NCBI RefSeq assembly: GCF_001672915.1
Contig: NZ_LZKR01000027.1
Span: 1 to 39,219, forward strand
Direction of reading: 5' to 3'
DNA from: Mycobacterium sp. 1245805.9
GTDB lineage: Bacteria > Actinomycetota > Actinomycetes > Mycobacteriales > Mycobacteriaceae
DNA: 39,219 nucleotides
Part shown: in pieces, positions 16,105 through 24,522 of the stretch
Position numbering within the stretch: the stretch's first letter is position 1
Layout of the letters: the number at the start of each line of letters is the position of its first letter
Position numbers and translations under genes: made by a program
The notes under the pieces: generated by a model
What the model saw: only the letters and a program-made list of their open reading frames with translations
Database searches by the model: none
Told to the model about the DNA's origin: nothing

Positions 16105-17645
16105 CGGAGCGGGTCGCCCCATTTTACCTCGCCGCGCAGCTTGCCCTTGAGCAGTTTGCCGCCGGCGTTGCGGGGCAGCGCTTCGGTCGCCACGGTGACG
16201 TACTGCGGGATTTTGTAGTCGGCCAGCCGGCCGCGGCAGTGGTCGAGAACGGCGCGCACGTCGATCTCGCCCTCGGCGGCGAAGAGGACCGCGCCCACCT
16301 TTTCGCCCATCACGTCGTCGGGCACCGCCAGCACGCAGGCGTCGGCGACGTTCGGCGCCGACAACAGCGCCGCCTCGACCTCGACGCTGGAGACGTTCTC
16401 GCCGCCCCGGTTGATGATGTCCTTGAGCCGATCGACGATGTGCACCCGCCCCGCGTCGTCGACGCGCACCACGTCGCCGGTGTGCAGCCAGCCCTCCGCG
16501 AACGTGGTCCTGTTGGCGTCCGGCCGATTCCAGTAGCCCGCCGTGACGTTGGCGCCACGCGTGACCAGCTCCCCCACACCCGGATCGTCGCCGCCGAACG
16601 GGACGAGGCCGAGGTCCACCGAGGGGACGGCGTACCCGACGGAGTCGGCGTGCTCGACGGCGTCGCGGTCCGGCAGGACGGTCATCAGCGAGGCGGTCTC
16701 GGTCATGCCGTACCCGTTGAACACCGTCGCCTGCGGAAACGCCTCCTTCACCGCCCCCACCAGCGAGGGCGCGATGGGCGCGCCCCCATAGCCGACCCAG
16801 CGCACCGCGGACACGTCCGCCCCCGCAAATGCCTTGTGCCGCAACATCAGGGCATAGATCGCCGGCACCGTCACCATCACGGAGATGCGTTCGGCGGCCA
16901 GCGTCGCGACCAATTCGTCGAGGTTGAGCGCGGGCATGATCACCGACGCTCCGCCGAGGCGCGCGGCAGCCAAAAGCTGTGAATTACAACCGGTTACATG
17001 GAACAGCGGCACCGAGATGAGGGTGCGCATTTCCTCGCCGAGGTCCCTCGGCTGCTCGAGGCAGCGGATCGCGTTCTCGGTGTTGGTGACGAACGCCTCG
17101 TGGGTCGTCGGGACACCCTTCGGGTGCCCGGTGGTGCCCGAGGTGTAGAAGAGGGCGGCAATATCGAGGGGTCCGAGCCCGTGGGTCACGTAGGGATCGC
17201 CGTCGGGCAATGGCGCGTCCGGCGCCAGGTCCATCCGCGCGCCCGAGTCGGACATGACGAACTCGACCTCCGGTTGCGCCGAGCGCGTATTGACCGCGAC
17301 CGCAACGCCACCGGCCATCACGGTGCCCCAGAACGCGAGCACCCAATTGATGCCGGCCGGGTACCGTACGGCGACGCGATCGCCCGGGCTCAGGCCGTCC
17401 GCCCGAAGGCCGCCGGCCACCCGCGCCGCGCGCTCCCACAGCTGCCGGTAGGTCAATCGGCCGGCACCGAGCGCTGTCAATTCGACCACGGCCTCGGATC
17501 CTGGGCGGTTGTCGACCTGCTCGGCGAGCATGTCCAGCAGGGTGGCGGGCAGGCGCTCGTAGCGCGGGACACCGTCGGCGCCGCGGGACACGCCGGTCGT
17601 CGGGAATGGGTTGTGCGTGCGCGGAATTTCGATCACTGGAGGCAT
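16101..17645 (-). CDS. Acyl-CoA synthetase (AMP-forming, FadD-like)
   Basis: A 514-residue ANL-superfamily ligase that activates a carboxylic acid to its CoA thioester through an acyl-adenylate. Motifs in order: FYTSGTTGHPKGVPTTHEA (P-loop), NGYGMTETASLM (A5), EGWLHTGDVVRVDDAGRVHI (A7), DRLKDIINRGGENVSSVEVE (A8) and, near the C-terminus, LPRNAGGKLLKGKLR with the adenylating Lys. Its stop overlaps the carboxylase start by 4 nt (ATGA), so ligase and carboxylase are made together: the ligase probably supplies the acyl-CoA that the carboxylase uses. It is divergent from a thioesterase gene. Confidence 0.92.
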   Translation of the reverse strand: MPPVIEIPRTHNPFPTTGVSRGADGVPRYERLPATLLDMLAEQVDNRPGSEAVVELTALGAGRLTYRQLWERAARVAGGLRADGLSPGDRVAVRYPAGINWVLAFWGTVMAGGVAVAVNTRSAQPEVEFVMSDSGARMDLAPDAPLPDGDPYVTHGLGPLDIAALFYTSGTTGHPKGVPTTHEAFVTNTENAIRCLEQPRDLGEEMRTLISVPLFHVTGCNSQLLAAARLGGASVIMPALNLDELVATLAAERISVMVTVPAIYALMLRHKAFAGADVSAVRWVGYGGAPIAPSLVGAVKEAFPQATVFNGYGMTETASLMTVLPDRDAVEHADSVGYAVPSVDLGLVPFGGDDPGVGELVTRGANVTAGYWNRPDANRTTFAEGWLHTGDVVRVDDAGRVHIVDRLKDIINRGGENVSSVEVEAALLSAPNVADACVLAVPDDVMGEKVGAVLFAAEGEIDVRAVLDHCRGRLADYKIPQYVTVATEALPRNAGGKLLKGKLRGEVKWGDPLR

Positions 17646-17671
17646 GCCCGGTCCTTAGTTATCCTCCTGTC

Positions 17672-17683
17672 CTATCGTGATAG
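17672..17683. promoter_or_regulatory. Inverted repeat CTATC-GT-GATAG between divergent genes
   Basis: Five-base arms flank a two-base centre in the 64-bp gap between the acyl-CoA ligase and thioesterase genes. The position suits an operator for both promoters. The upstream GTG at 17677, a possible thioesterase start, lies inside it, which argues for the later start at 17710. No known regulator consensus was recognised. Confidence 0.35.
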
Positions 17684-17709
17684 CGGTGACCATCGAGGAT
17701 TCCGCCATC

Positions 17710-18519
17710 ATGCCCGAGGCGTTCTTCGCTGTCGATGGCGACTCCTATCTGCCCGGCCCGCTCACGCAAGGACCCTGGGGCGCGGCGCTGGGAGGTCAAA
17801 ACGTCGGCGGCCTGCTGGCGTTTGGCATCGAGCGATCCGGGATCGACCCCGACCTTCAGCCCGCGCGCATCACGGTCGACCTGCTGCGACCGGTTTTACC
17901 CCAACCGGTGCGGATCGAGACCTCGGTGCAGCGCGAAGGCCGGCGCATCAAACTCGTCGACGCCGCGCTGCTGCAGGACGGGCGAACCGTCGCGCGGGCC
18001 AGTGCGCTGTTCCTGCGACGGGGCGAGCACCCCGACGGCGAGGTGTGGTCCGGCCCCGTCGAGATGCCGCCGCCGCCGGCCGAATCCGACGGCTTCCCGG
18101 CCGACATGCCGTTCCTCATCTGGGGATACGGGGCCACGCTCGCGGGCAGCCCCGGCATCGCGGCGGGCGAGTGGGAGCAGGCCCATTCCCAGAAGTTCGC
18201 CTGGACGAGGCTGTTTCGCCCGATGGTGCAAGGCTATCCGCTCACGCCGTTCACCCGCCTGGCGTTCGTTGGCGACATCACCAGTTCGCTGACCCATTGG
18301 GGCACTGGGGGTTTGCGCTACATCAACGCCGATTACACCGTCACCGCGAGCCGCCTGCCGGACGGCGAGTTCCTCGGGCTGGCGGCCCAGAGCCATTACG
18401 GCACCGCGGGTGTGGCCACGGGCAGCGCGATACTGTTCGACCGGCACGGGCCGATCGGCTCCAGCACCGCGCTGGCCCTGGCCCAACCCGCGGACGCGTT
18501 CCAACCGACCTACACGTAG
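17710..18519 (+). CDS. Acyl-CoA thioesterase, TesB-like double hot-dog
   Basis: A protein of about 269 residues with two hot-dog halves. The first has FFAVDGDSYLPGPLTQGPWGAALGGQNVGGLLAFGIE followed by PARITVDLLRPV, the usual acyl-CoA binding start; the second ends LGLAAQSHYGTAGVATGSAILFD, typical of thioesterase-like family proteins. The ATG at 17710 is preferred because GAGGA stands ten bases before it; the frame is open from GTG 17677 and GTG 17686 too. The gene is divergent from the ligase-carboxylase operon, so it may release CoA from intermediates or dead-end products of the same route. Substrate not readable. Confidence 0.78.
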   Translation: MPEAFFAVDGDSYLPGPLTQGPWGAALGGQNVGGLLAFGIERSGIDPDLQPARITVDLLRPVLPQPVRIETSVQREGRRIKLVDAALLQDGRTVARASALFLRRGEHPDGEVWSGPVEMPPPPAESDGFPADMPFLIWGYGATLAGSPGIAAGEWEQAHSQKFAWTRLFRPMVQGYPLTPFTRLAFVGDITSSLTHWGTGGLRYINADYTVTASRLPDGEFLGLAAQSHYGTAGVATGSAILFDRHGPIGSSTALALAQPADAFQPTYT

Positions 18520-18597
18520 GGCACCTTTGGCCGTTTCCGTGGGAAACATGGCACGGCCTGACGGCTCGGATGAAGCGGCGCCGGCGTTTCATTGGCT

Positions 18598-19419
18598 ATG
18601 CCCACTGCGATTTCGCCCGACGGCACCGTGATCGGTTACGACTCCGTCGGCGCCGGCCCGCCCCTGCTGCTGGTGCACGGCAGCACCGGCACGCGCTCCC
18701 GGTGGTCGTCGGTGACGCCGCGATTGGCGCAGCGCTACACCGTCCACGCGATGGACCGCCGCGGCCGGGGGCTCAGCGCGGCCGAGGCCGGACCGTACAG
18801 CCTGAAACGGGAAGCCGAGGATGTGGCGGCCGTCGCCGAGGCCGTCGGCGGCGACGTCTACGCCGTCGGGCATTCCTACGGGGCGTTGGCGGTCCTGGAA
18901 GCCGCCCTGATCACAGCCGCATTTCGGCGGATCGTGCTGTACGAGCCGCCGATGCCGTCACCGGGCCACAAGGTGAGCGCGCCGGACGTCTGCGCGCGCA
19001 TCAAGGCGATGTCCGACCCCCGCCAGATACTCCACGCCTTCTACCGTGAAACCCTGCACCTGGCTCCTTCGGCCGTCGAAGACCTGTCGCACCGTGAGCT
19101 TGCCTACCTTGCCGATTCGATCGGGCACACCGCGGCGCGGGAGCTCGAGGTGGCCAGTTCCTACCGGGCAACCGGGCGGCTCGCCGGCATCAGCGTGCCC
19201 GTCCGGATATTGTTCGGCACCGAGAGCCCGGCGTATTTCCGTGTGGCCGCCGAGGCCCTCGCCACCCGAATCCCGGGCGCCACGACCGTCGCGCTGCGCG
19301 GCCAGGGACATCAGGCGATCGACTACGACCCATGCCAATTCGCGTGTGCAGTAATGGAATTCGACAATCCGGATGTCTACTCCATCAGGGTGGCAGCGAG
19401 CGTGCCGCCGAGCTCGTAG
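18598..19419 (+). CDS. Alpha/beta hydrolase
   Basis: A 273-residue alpha/beta hydrolase. It has LLLVHGSTGTRSRW (oxyanion loop), AMDRRGRGLSAA, the nucleophile elbow VGHSYGALAVLE with the catalytic Ser, and RGQGHQAIDYDP with the catalytic His; an acid in LFGTESPA is the likely third member. The ATG at 18598 is preferred over TTG 18592. It lies 78 bp after the thioesterase on the same strand and is probably cotranscribed. The last 14 codons overlap the convergent flavodoxin-like gene by 43 bp, and that tail is not family-like. Substrate unknown; an ester or lactone hydrolase in the lipid pathway is plausible. Confidence 0.83.
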   Translation: MPTAISPDGTVIGYDSVGAGPPLLLVHGSTGTRSRWSSVTPRLAQRYTVHAMDRRGRGLSAAEAGPYSLKREAEDVAAVAEAVGGDVYAVGHSYGALAVLEAALITAAFRRIVLYEPPMPSPGHKVSAPDVCARIKAMSDPRQILHAFYRETLHLAPSAVEDLSHRELAYLADSIGHTAARELEVASSYRATGRLAGISVPVRILFGTESPAYFRVAAEALATRIPGATTVALRGQGHQAIDYDPCQFACAVMEFDNPDVYSIRVAASVPPSS

Positions 19420-19828
19420 GCCCGTTCGCGCACGGCGCCGTCGACGGCACCGACGACCTCGAGCACGTCGGCGGCCTGGCTCAGCGAGAGCCCGGTCGCC
19501 AACTTGGCGACGGCGGCCGCGGCACCGACGGTGTCGTTATTGCCGTGCACCCAAAGGCCGTACGGTCGGCCGGAAACGTGGTCGAGGCTCGGGTAGTAGA
19601 CGGTGTCGAAAAAGTACTTGAGCGCGCCGGACATGTAGCCGAAGTTAGCCGTCGTGCCAAAGAGGTAGCCGTCGGCGTCGAGCATGTCCGGCAGGGTCGC
19701 CGCCAGCGCCGGCCGGCAAACCACGTCCACACCAGTGATCTCCGGATCGTTGGCGCCGGCGAGCACCGCCTCCAGCAGTTCGCGGGTGCTCGGCGACGGC
19801 GTGTGGTGCACGATCAACAACGTCTTGC

Positions 19829-19832
<4 letters not shown>
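19377..19832 (-). CDS. Flavodoxin-like NAD(P)H-dependent FMN protein (Rv2771c-like)
   Basis: A 151-residue flavodoxin-fold protein. The N-terminal phosphate loop is LLIVHHTPSPSTRELLEAV, followed by DADGYLFGTTANFGYMSGALKYFFDTVYY, the stretch that binds the isoalloxazine ring in this family, and GRPYGLWVHGNNDT. It matches in length and position M. tuberculosis Rv2771c near dapB. The ATG at 19832 overlaps the upstream gene's stop (ATGA). It is the last gene of the dapB operon. Its redox partner is not evident. Confidence 0.82.
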
Positions 19833-21069
<1,237 letters not shown>

Positions 21070-21072
21070 TTA

Positions 21073-21636
21073 TCAGCTGTGGACGATCAGGCCCGCTTCG
21101 GCGTAGGGAGCGGGGTTTCCGGGATCGTTGATCGTGATGTACAGGTCGCCTCCCGTCGGCATAACGAAGCCGACGAATCCATGCGCGGTCTGGCCGTCGT
21201 GAAGGCCGCCCTCTTGCAGCGGGGGCATCTTGTTGAGCCTCTGATAGTCGACCGCCAACGTTGCCGGCTGGGGCGCATCGTCGGGATGGGTCCATGGCTG
21301 ATTGCCGCCGCCGTAGCTGGCGAACATATACCTGTGGTCGAACTGGAAGAACATGTGGGACGTCGCGGTGATAGTCAGTTCCACCACGTTGCATGCGGAG
21401 CCAGGCGTCGGAGCCGCAAAATGAGAGGCGCACCCCGGCGGCAACCATGTTGCGCTGTTGGCGGTGATGTCGGCGGTGGCGCCGTTGGCGGCCCGCGCGT
21501 GCACGGGCGCGCCCATCTGACCGACCGGGAATGGTGGACTCTCGGACGTGGAATCGGCCGAACTGGAGGGACACGGGCAAGCGGCGATGACCACGGCGAC
21601 CGCGGCTGCGGCATTTACAAATCCCGCGCGCACCAC
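21073..21636 (-). CDS. Putative exported lipoprotein
   Basis: A 187-residue protein with an N-terminal hydrophobic signal, AAAAVAVVIAAC, whose IAAC fits a lipobox and would place a lipid on Cys19. The mature part starts with a Ser/Pro-rich linker. A beta-rich domain follows, with ARAANGATADITANSATWLPPG, ACNVVELTITATSHMFFQF and GFVGFVMPTGGDLYITINDP. The pattern resembles the Ig-like sandwich of mycobacterial exported proteins such as MPT63 or the DUF4352 type, but that is a weak impression. GTG start at 21636. It lies 51 bp downstream of dapB's 5' side on the same strand. Function unknown. Confidence 0.65.
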   Translation of the reverse strand: MVRAGFVNAAAAVAVVIAACPCPSSSADSTSESPPFPVGQMGAPVHARAANGATADITANSATWLPPGCASHFAAPTPGSACNVVELTITATSHMFFQFDHRYMFASYGGGNQPWTHPDDAPQPATLAVDYQRLNKMPPLQEGGLHDGQTAHGFVGFVMPTGGDLYITINDPGNPAPYAEAGLIVHS

Positions 21637-21823
21637 GCGAGCATACCCCGCAGCGCTGCCGGGAAAAACGCTGAATTCCTCTGATGCGCGTCAAACCGAT
21701 CCCGGGCTCGCCCCGATTGCCGAACTGGCGGGAAGACCTTCTTCGACGTCTGGCGCATTCGCCGAATTTCCATCAAGATATGAGCGTTCCAATTTGGGCG
21801 AACCTAAAAAAAGGAGAGGAACC

Positions 21824-22168
21824 ATGGCGGCACAGAGGCGCTCTGGCCGGTTCGTGAGTTTGGCGGCAATAACTGGCCCACTTGTGGCCGCCGGCGTCGT
21901 GTGGGCCGGTCCGGCTCAGGCCGACCCGATCTCCTACCTCAACGACCTGCACAACGCCGGGATCCAGGACTTCGCCGGCGGCGATCCGGCGCTGTTGCTG
22001 ACGGGACAGCGGCTGTGCCAGCAACTTTCGTACGGCGTTCCGCCCGCGCAGCTGCAGGCCATGGCCCTGCAGAAGTCCGATACCGACCTGGGCCCCAACG
22101 GGCTGAACCCCGCGCAGGCGGACCTCCTCGTTTACTGGGCGCAACGCGATCTGTGCCCGAGCGCCTGA
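21824..22168 (+). CDS. Secreted DUF732 protein
   Basis: A 114-residue protein with a signal peptide (RRSGRFVSLAAITGPLVAAGVVWAGPAQA, cleavage near 32). The mature domain is typical of mycobacterial DUF732: DPISYLNDLHNAGIQ, then GQRLCQQLSYGVPPAQLQ and VYWAQRDLCPSA, with two Cys that probably form a disulphide. The ATG at 21824 is chosen because a very strong AAGGAGAGGA Shine-Dalgarno precedes it; the longer open frame from 21548 is not coding. The function of DUF732 proteins is not known. A hairpin follows the stop directly. Confidence 0.87.
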   Translation: MAAQRRSGRFVSLAAITGPLVAAGVVWAGPAQADPISYLNDLHNAGIQDFAGGDPALLLTGQRLCQQLSYGVPPAQLQAMALQKSDTDLGPNGLNPAQADLLVYWAQRDLCPSA

Positions 22169-22185
22169 CATTTCCTTCGGAAATG
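22169..22185 (+). terminator. Hairpin directly after the DUF732 gene
   Basis: CATTTCC and GGAAATG form a seven-base perfect stem with a three-base loop immediately after the TGA at 22166-22168. No T-run follows, so it is a probable actinobacterial-type terminator or 3'-end stabiliser. Confidence 0.5.
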
Positions 22186-22260
22186 GCGCTATCCACAGTT
22201 CGGAATTGATCCACAGGCAGGGCCCTCGGTAGTGGCCGTGCCCGGCTCCGCGGCATAGCA

Positions 22261-22338
22261 TTCGAACATCGGTTCGGTTACTTTCCGGCCGACCTCATCG
22301 CCGCGCTGGAAGCGCCGCACGCGGCCACGGAGAGGTGA
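22261..22338 (+). pseudogene. Remnant of the N-terminus of a 13E12 (DUF222/HNH) endonuclease gene
   Basis: The frame reads FEHRFGYFPADLI then AALEAPHAATER before a TGA. This resembles the first helix of mycobacterial 13E12-family proteins, which start with FE-x-F and continue into A-A-I/L-E-x-x-x-x-E-R/E. There is no standard start codon in place (ATA GCA TTC) and the frame stops after 26 codons. A matching C-terminal remnant lies on the same strand at 23205-23417, and the gene between them is on the other strand. Recognition is from memory of the family and is moderate. Confidence 0.5.
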
Positions 22339-22348
22339 GTCTTCCTGT

Positions 22349-23137
22349 CTATGGCAGTGAACCTTCGGTATCTATCCGTGGCGATGGTTCTTGCGCGGAA
22401 TCCGAAGGCTGCGATGGTTTTACCTTGCTAGCCGGCTGCGCACTGGCTACAGCTGCTCGCGCGTCTTTGCTTTCGCCCGCCCCTTGGGATTGGGCAACGC
22501 CGAGGAACCATGCCAAGGTGACGCGCGTCCACAGGTAGCAGTAAAGGAACGCAACGAGCGCGGCCGTCAGGCACATTGCGACACCGATAGCGCCACGTGC
22601 CTCCGATGAAATTCCATTTGTGTCGGTTGGCGAACCAAGCATCGGCGCTAAAGTACGCCCGAGTGCGGCAAACGCAGGTCGGATATTGGCTATCTGCACC
22701 AGCGACACACCAACGAGGATCTTGGTCAACCAGTCGGAAATCTGCTCCAAGTTGGTATTGGCAAGGTAGCGCGTGTACGTCCCGTCGGCCTGTAAGTTTG
22801 GCGCTTGCAGCGCACGCGGTATGCCGAAGATAAATCCCAAGACGGCCCCCACAGCGCCCGCGGCCGTTGTCATGATGGCCGCTGCAAATCCGATGGTGAA
22901 GCGCTCGCCGACACCGGAACCCAGCGAAAAGCCCAGGGCAACGCACGCCGCCGCGTAGAAGGAGACGAATAGAAGAGCGTACTCAAACAACAGAGAGGCA
23001 AAACCGCGCGGACTCTCTGGCGGGGCATCACCGCGAATAGTCCTTGCCATACGGCCAAAAGGTCTGAACACCCGCCAACGTAATCCGCCGTCGCTCTTGT
23101 CGTCCGGCTTTTTACCGGTGGATGAGTCGTCGCCCAT
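22349..23137 (-). CDS. Uncharacterised multi-pass membrane protein, possibly acquired
   Basis: A protein of 262 residues from ATG 23137 (277 from TTG 23182; neither has a clear Shine-Dalgarno). It has a charged N-terminus and about four membrane helices: LLFEYALLFVSFYAAACVAL, IGFAAAIMTTAAGAVGAVLGFIFG, a segment around LTKILVGVSLVQIA, and VAMCLTAALVAFLYCYLW. The conserved-looking core is GFIFGIPRAL followed by ANTNLEQISDWLTKILVG, a pattern I recall from membrane proteins scattered across bacteria, some linked to immunity or NTP-sensing (pYEATS-like) proteins. The C-terminus is a low-complexity Ser/Pro tail. Codon use has a lower GC at third positions than its neighbours. It lies between two fragments of an HNH endonuclease gene, which points to insertion. 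Function unknown. Confidence 0.72.
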   Translation of the reverse strand: MGDDSSTGKKPDDKSDGGLRWRVFRPFGRMARTIRGDAPPESPRGFASLLFEYALLFVSFYAAACVALGFSLGSGVGERFTIGFAAAIMTTAAGAVGAVLGFIFGIPRALQAPNLQADGTYTRYLANTNLEQISDWLTKILVGVSLVQIANIRPAFAALGRTLAPMLGSPTDTNGISSEARGAIGVAMCLTAALVAFLYCYLWTRVTLAWFLGVAQSQGAGESKDARAAVASAQPASKVKPSQPSDSAQEPSPRIDTEGSLP

Positions 23138-23204
23138 GCCAATATCAAACCGGATGTCGGGCCTCGGCACCACCGAATTCAATTAAGGTGCAAACTTGCG
23201 CTGA

Positions 23205-23417
23205 CGGACCGACATAGCAAATAGGGCTGCAGGACCGGCAAGGACGACGCCGCACCAGTTGCGGCTCAAATTCCCGCCCGACCACAAGCTCGTCGAAAAC
23301 GGTTGGTGCACCGGGAAGCTCCCCAACGGCGGCACCGAATGGATCCCGAGGAGGCATTCAGACCGCGGCGCGCGCATCAACGACTACCACCACCCCGAAC
23401 GCCTCCGGGACCCGTGA
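23205..23417 (+). pseudogene. Remnant of the C-terminus of a 13E12 (DUF222/HNH) endonuclease gene
   Basis: From about 23247 the plus strand reads PPDHKLVENGWCTGKL then PNGGTEWIPRRHSDRG and INDYHHPERLRDP before TGA 23415-23417. This is the tail of mycobacterial HNH/13E12 endonucleases, where the HNH histidines precede a GW-x-C-x-LP-G-EWIPP stretch and a terminal HPE. The stretch upstream is blocked by a stop at 23202, so the HNH core is lost. It pairs with the N-terminal remnant at 22261-22338. The minus-strand open frame over it (23145-23357) is not a gene. Confidence 0.65.
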
Positions 23418-23426
23418 CCCGCCCGG

Positions 23427-24515
23427 CTACGTCCTGAACCGCCCGGCGAACCCGCGCAGCGGCAGATCGGCGCTGGTGATGAGTCCGGGGCGCGCCGCCA
23501 CCACCGACTTGATCGACCGCAGGGCGGGCATGCCCGTGACGGTCATGCCGATGGAGGCGAAGTTGTCCGGGTTGGACAGGTCCACCCCGGGCTTGGGGAA
23601 GATCATGTGCTTGTTGTAGACGCACGGGTCGCCTTTGATCTGAGTGATGTAGCAGCCCTTGATATTCCAGCTTGGGTCGGTGTGCGGGGTCATCTGCCAC
23701 TCCAGGTGAGTCTCGACGCGCGGCACCCCGTCCACCATGCCCTGGTACTTGATGTAGTTGCCGCCCAGCGAGCCCTTGGGCAGCGTGTACCAGCCCAGGT
23801 CGACGTCCTTGGTGCAGGCGCCGAGCTCGTAGCTGAACTTCACCTCGTCCAGCGGCAGGTCGAAGCAGTCGGCCATCATCAGCACGCTGTCGGCGAAGAC
23901 GCGGGTGTACTTCTCCAGCTTCGACGGGATCGACGGATCGTCGACCGGCTGGCCGTAGCCCACCTCGAGCCAGGTGTCCTTGGAGTGGTGGCACGACACG
24001 TCGACGGACTCGATGGTGGTGACGTTCTCGATGTCGGCCACGTCGGCCGAGCACACCACGCCGAGGATCTGGTTCAGGCCCGGGTTCATGCCGGTGCCGT
24101 AGAACGTCGCGCCGCCCTTCTCGCACGCCTCGGCCAGCAGCTGGGTCACCGGCTTGCCCGACGGGTGCGGGTGGTTCGTGTCGCGGTGCCAGCCGGTGAT
24201 CCAGTCCGCGGTGGTGACGATATTGATGCCCGCCTCAAGCACTTTGACATAGAGGTCCTCGTCGGGGAACACGCCGTGAAACGTCAGCACGTCCGGCCTG
24301 GCCGCGATGATCTCCTCGACGGTGCCGGTGGCCGTCACGCCGTTGGGCGCCGTGCCCGCGAGCTCGCCGGCGTCGCGGCCGATCTTCTCCGGCGAATAGC
24401 AGTGCAGGCCAATGAGTTCCAGGTCCGGCTGGGTGGCGATGCGCCTGATCATCTCGGACCCGACGTTTCCGGTCGCCACCTGGAAGACGCGGATCGGTCG
24501 CGCGGGTGCGTTCAT
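23427..24515 (-). CDS. NAD(P)-binding dehydrogenase with DapB-like N-terminal fold
   Basis: A 362-residue protein with an N-terminal Rossmann domain, RVFQVATGNVGSEMIRRIAT, and PDVLTFHGVFPDEDLYVKVLEAGINIVTTADW. It resembles the DapB N-terminal type found in 2,4-diaminopentanoate dehydrogenase-like proteins. The C-terminal half (from about 150) has GTGMNPGLNQILG and an alpha/beta substrate domain with IESVDVSCHHSKDTW. It follows the Rieske gene by 7 bp on the same strand, so the two form an operon and probably a two-step oxidation. The true substrate is not known; amine, keto or hydroxy-lipid dehydrogenation are all possible. Confidence 0.8.
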   Translation of the reverse strand: MNAPARPIRVFQVATGNVGSEMIRRIATQPDLELIGLHCYSPEKIGRDAGELAGTAPNGVTATGTVEEIIAARPDVLTFHGVFPDEDLYVKVLEAGINIVTTADWITGWHRDTNHPHPSGKPVTQLLAEACEKGGATFYGTGMNPGLNQILGVVCSADVADIENVTTIESVDVSCHHSKDTWLEVGYGQPVDDPSIPSKLEKYTRVFADSVLMMADCFDLPLDEVKFSYELGACTKDVDLGWYTLPKGSLGGNYIKYQGMVDGVPRVETHLEWQMTPHTDPSWNIKGCYITQIKGDPCVYNKHMIFPKPGVDLSNPDNFASIGMTVTGMPALRSIKSVVAARPGLITSADLPLRGFAGRFRT

Positions 24516-24522
24516 GTGAAGT

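Noticed and set aside
13585..16218. An 877-codon plus-strand open frame
   Set aside because: It is antisense to the single-chain carboxylase, whose three domains and biotin motif are clear; high GC leaves the opposite strand open. The antisense protein has no recognisable domain.
21548..21823. N-terminal extension of the DUF732 protein
   Set aside because: The signal peptide and the strong Shine-Dalgarno both place the start at 21824; the upstream part overlaps the lipoprotein gene on the other strand.
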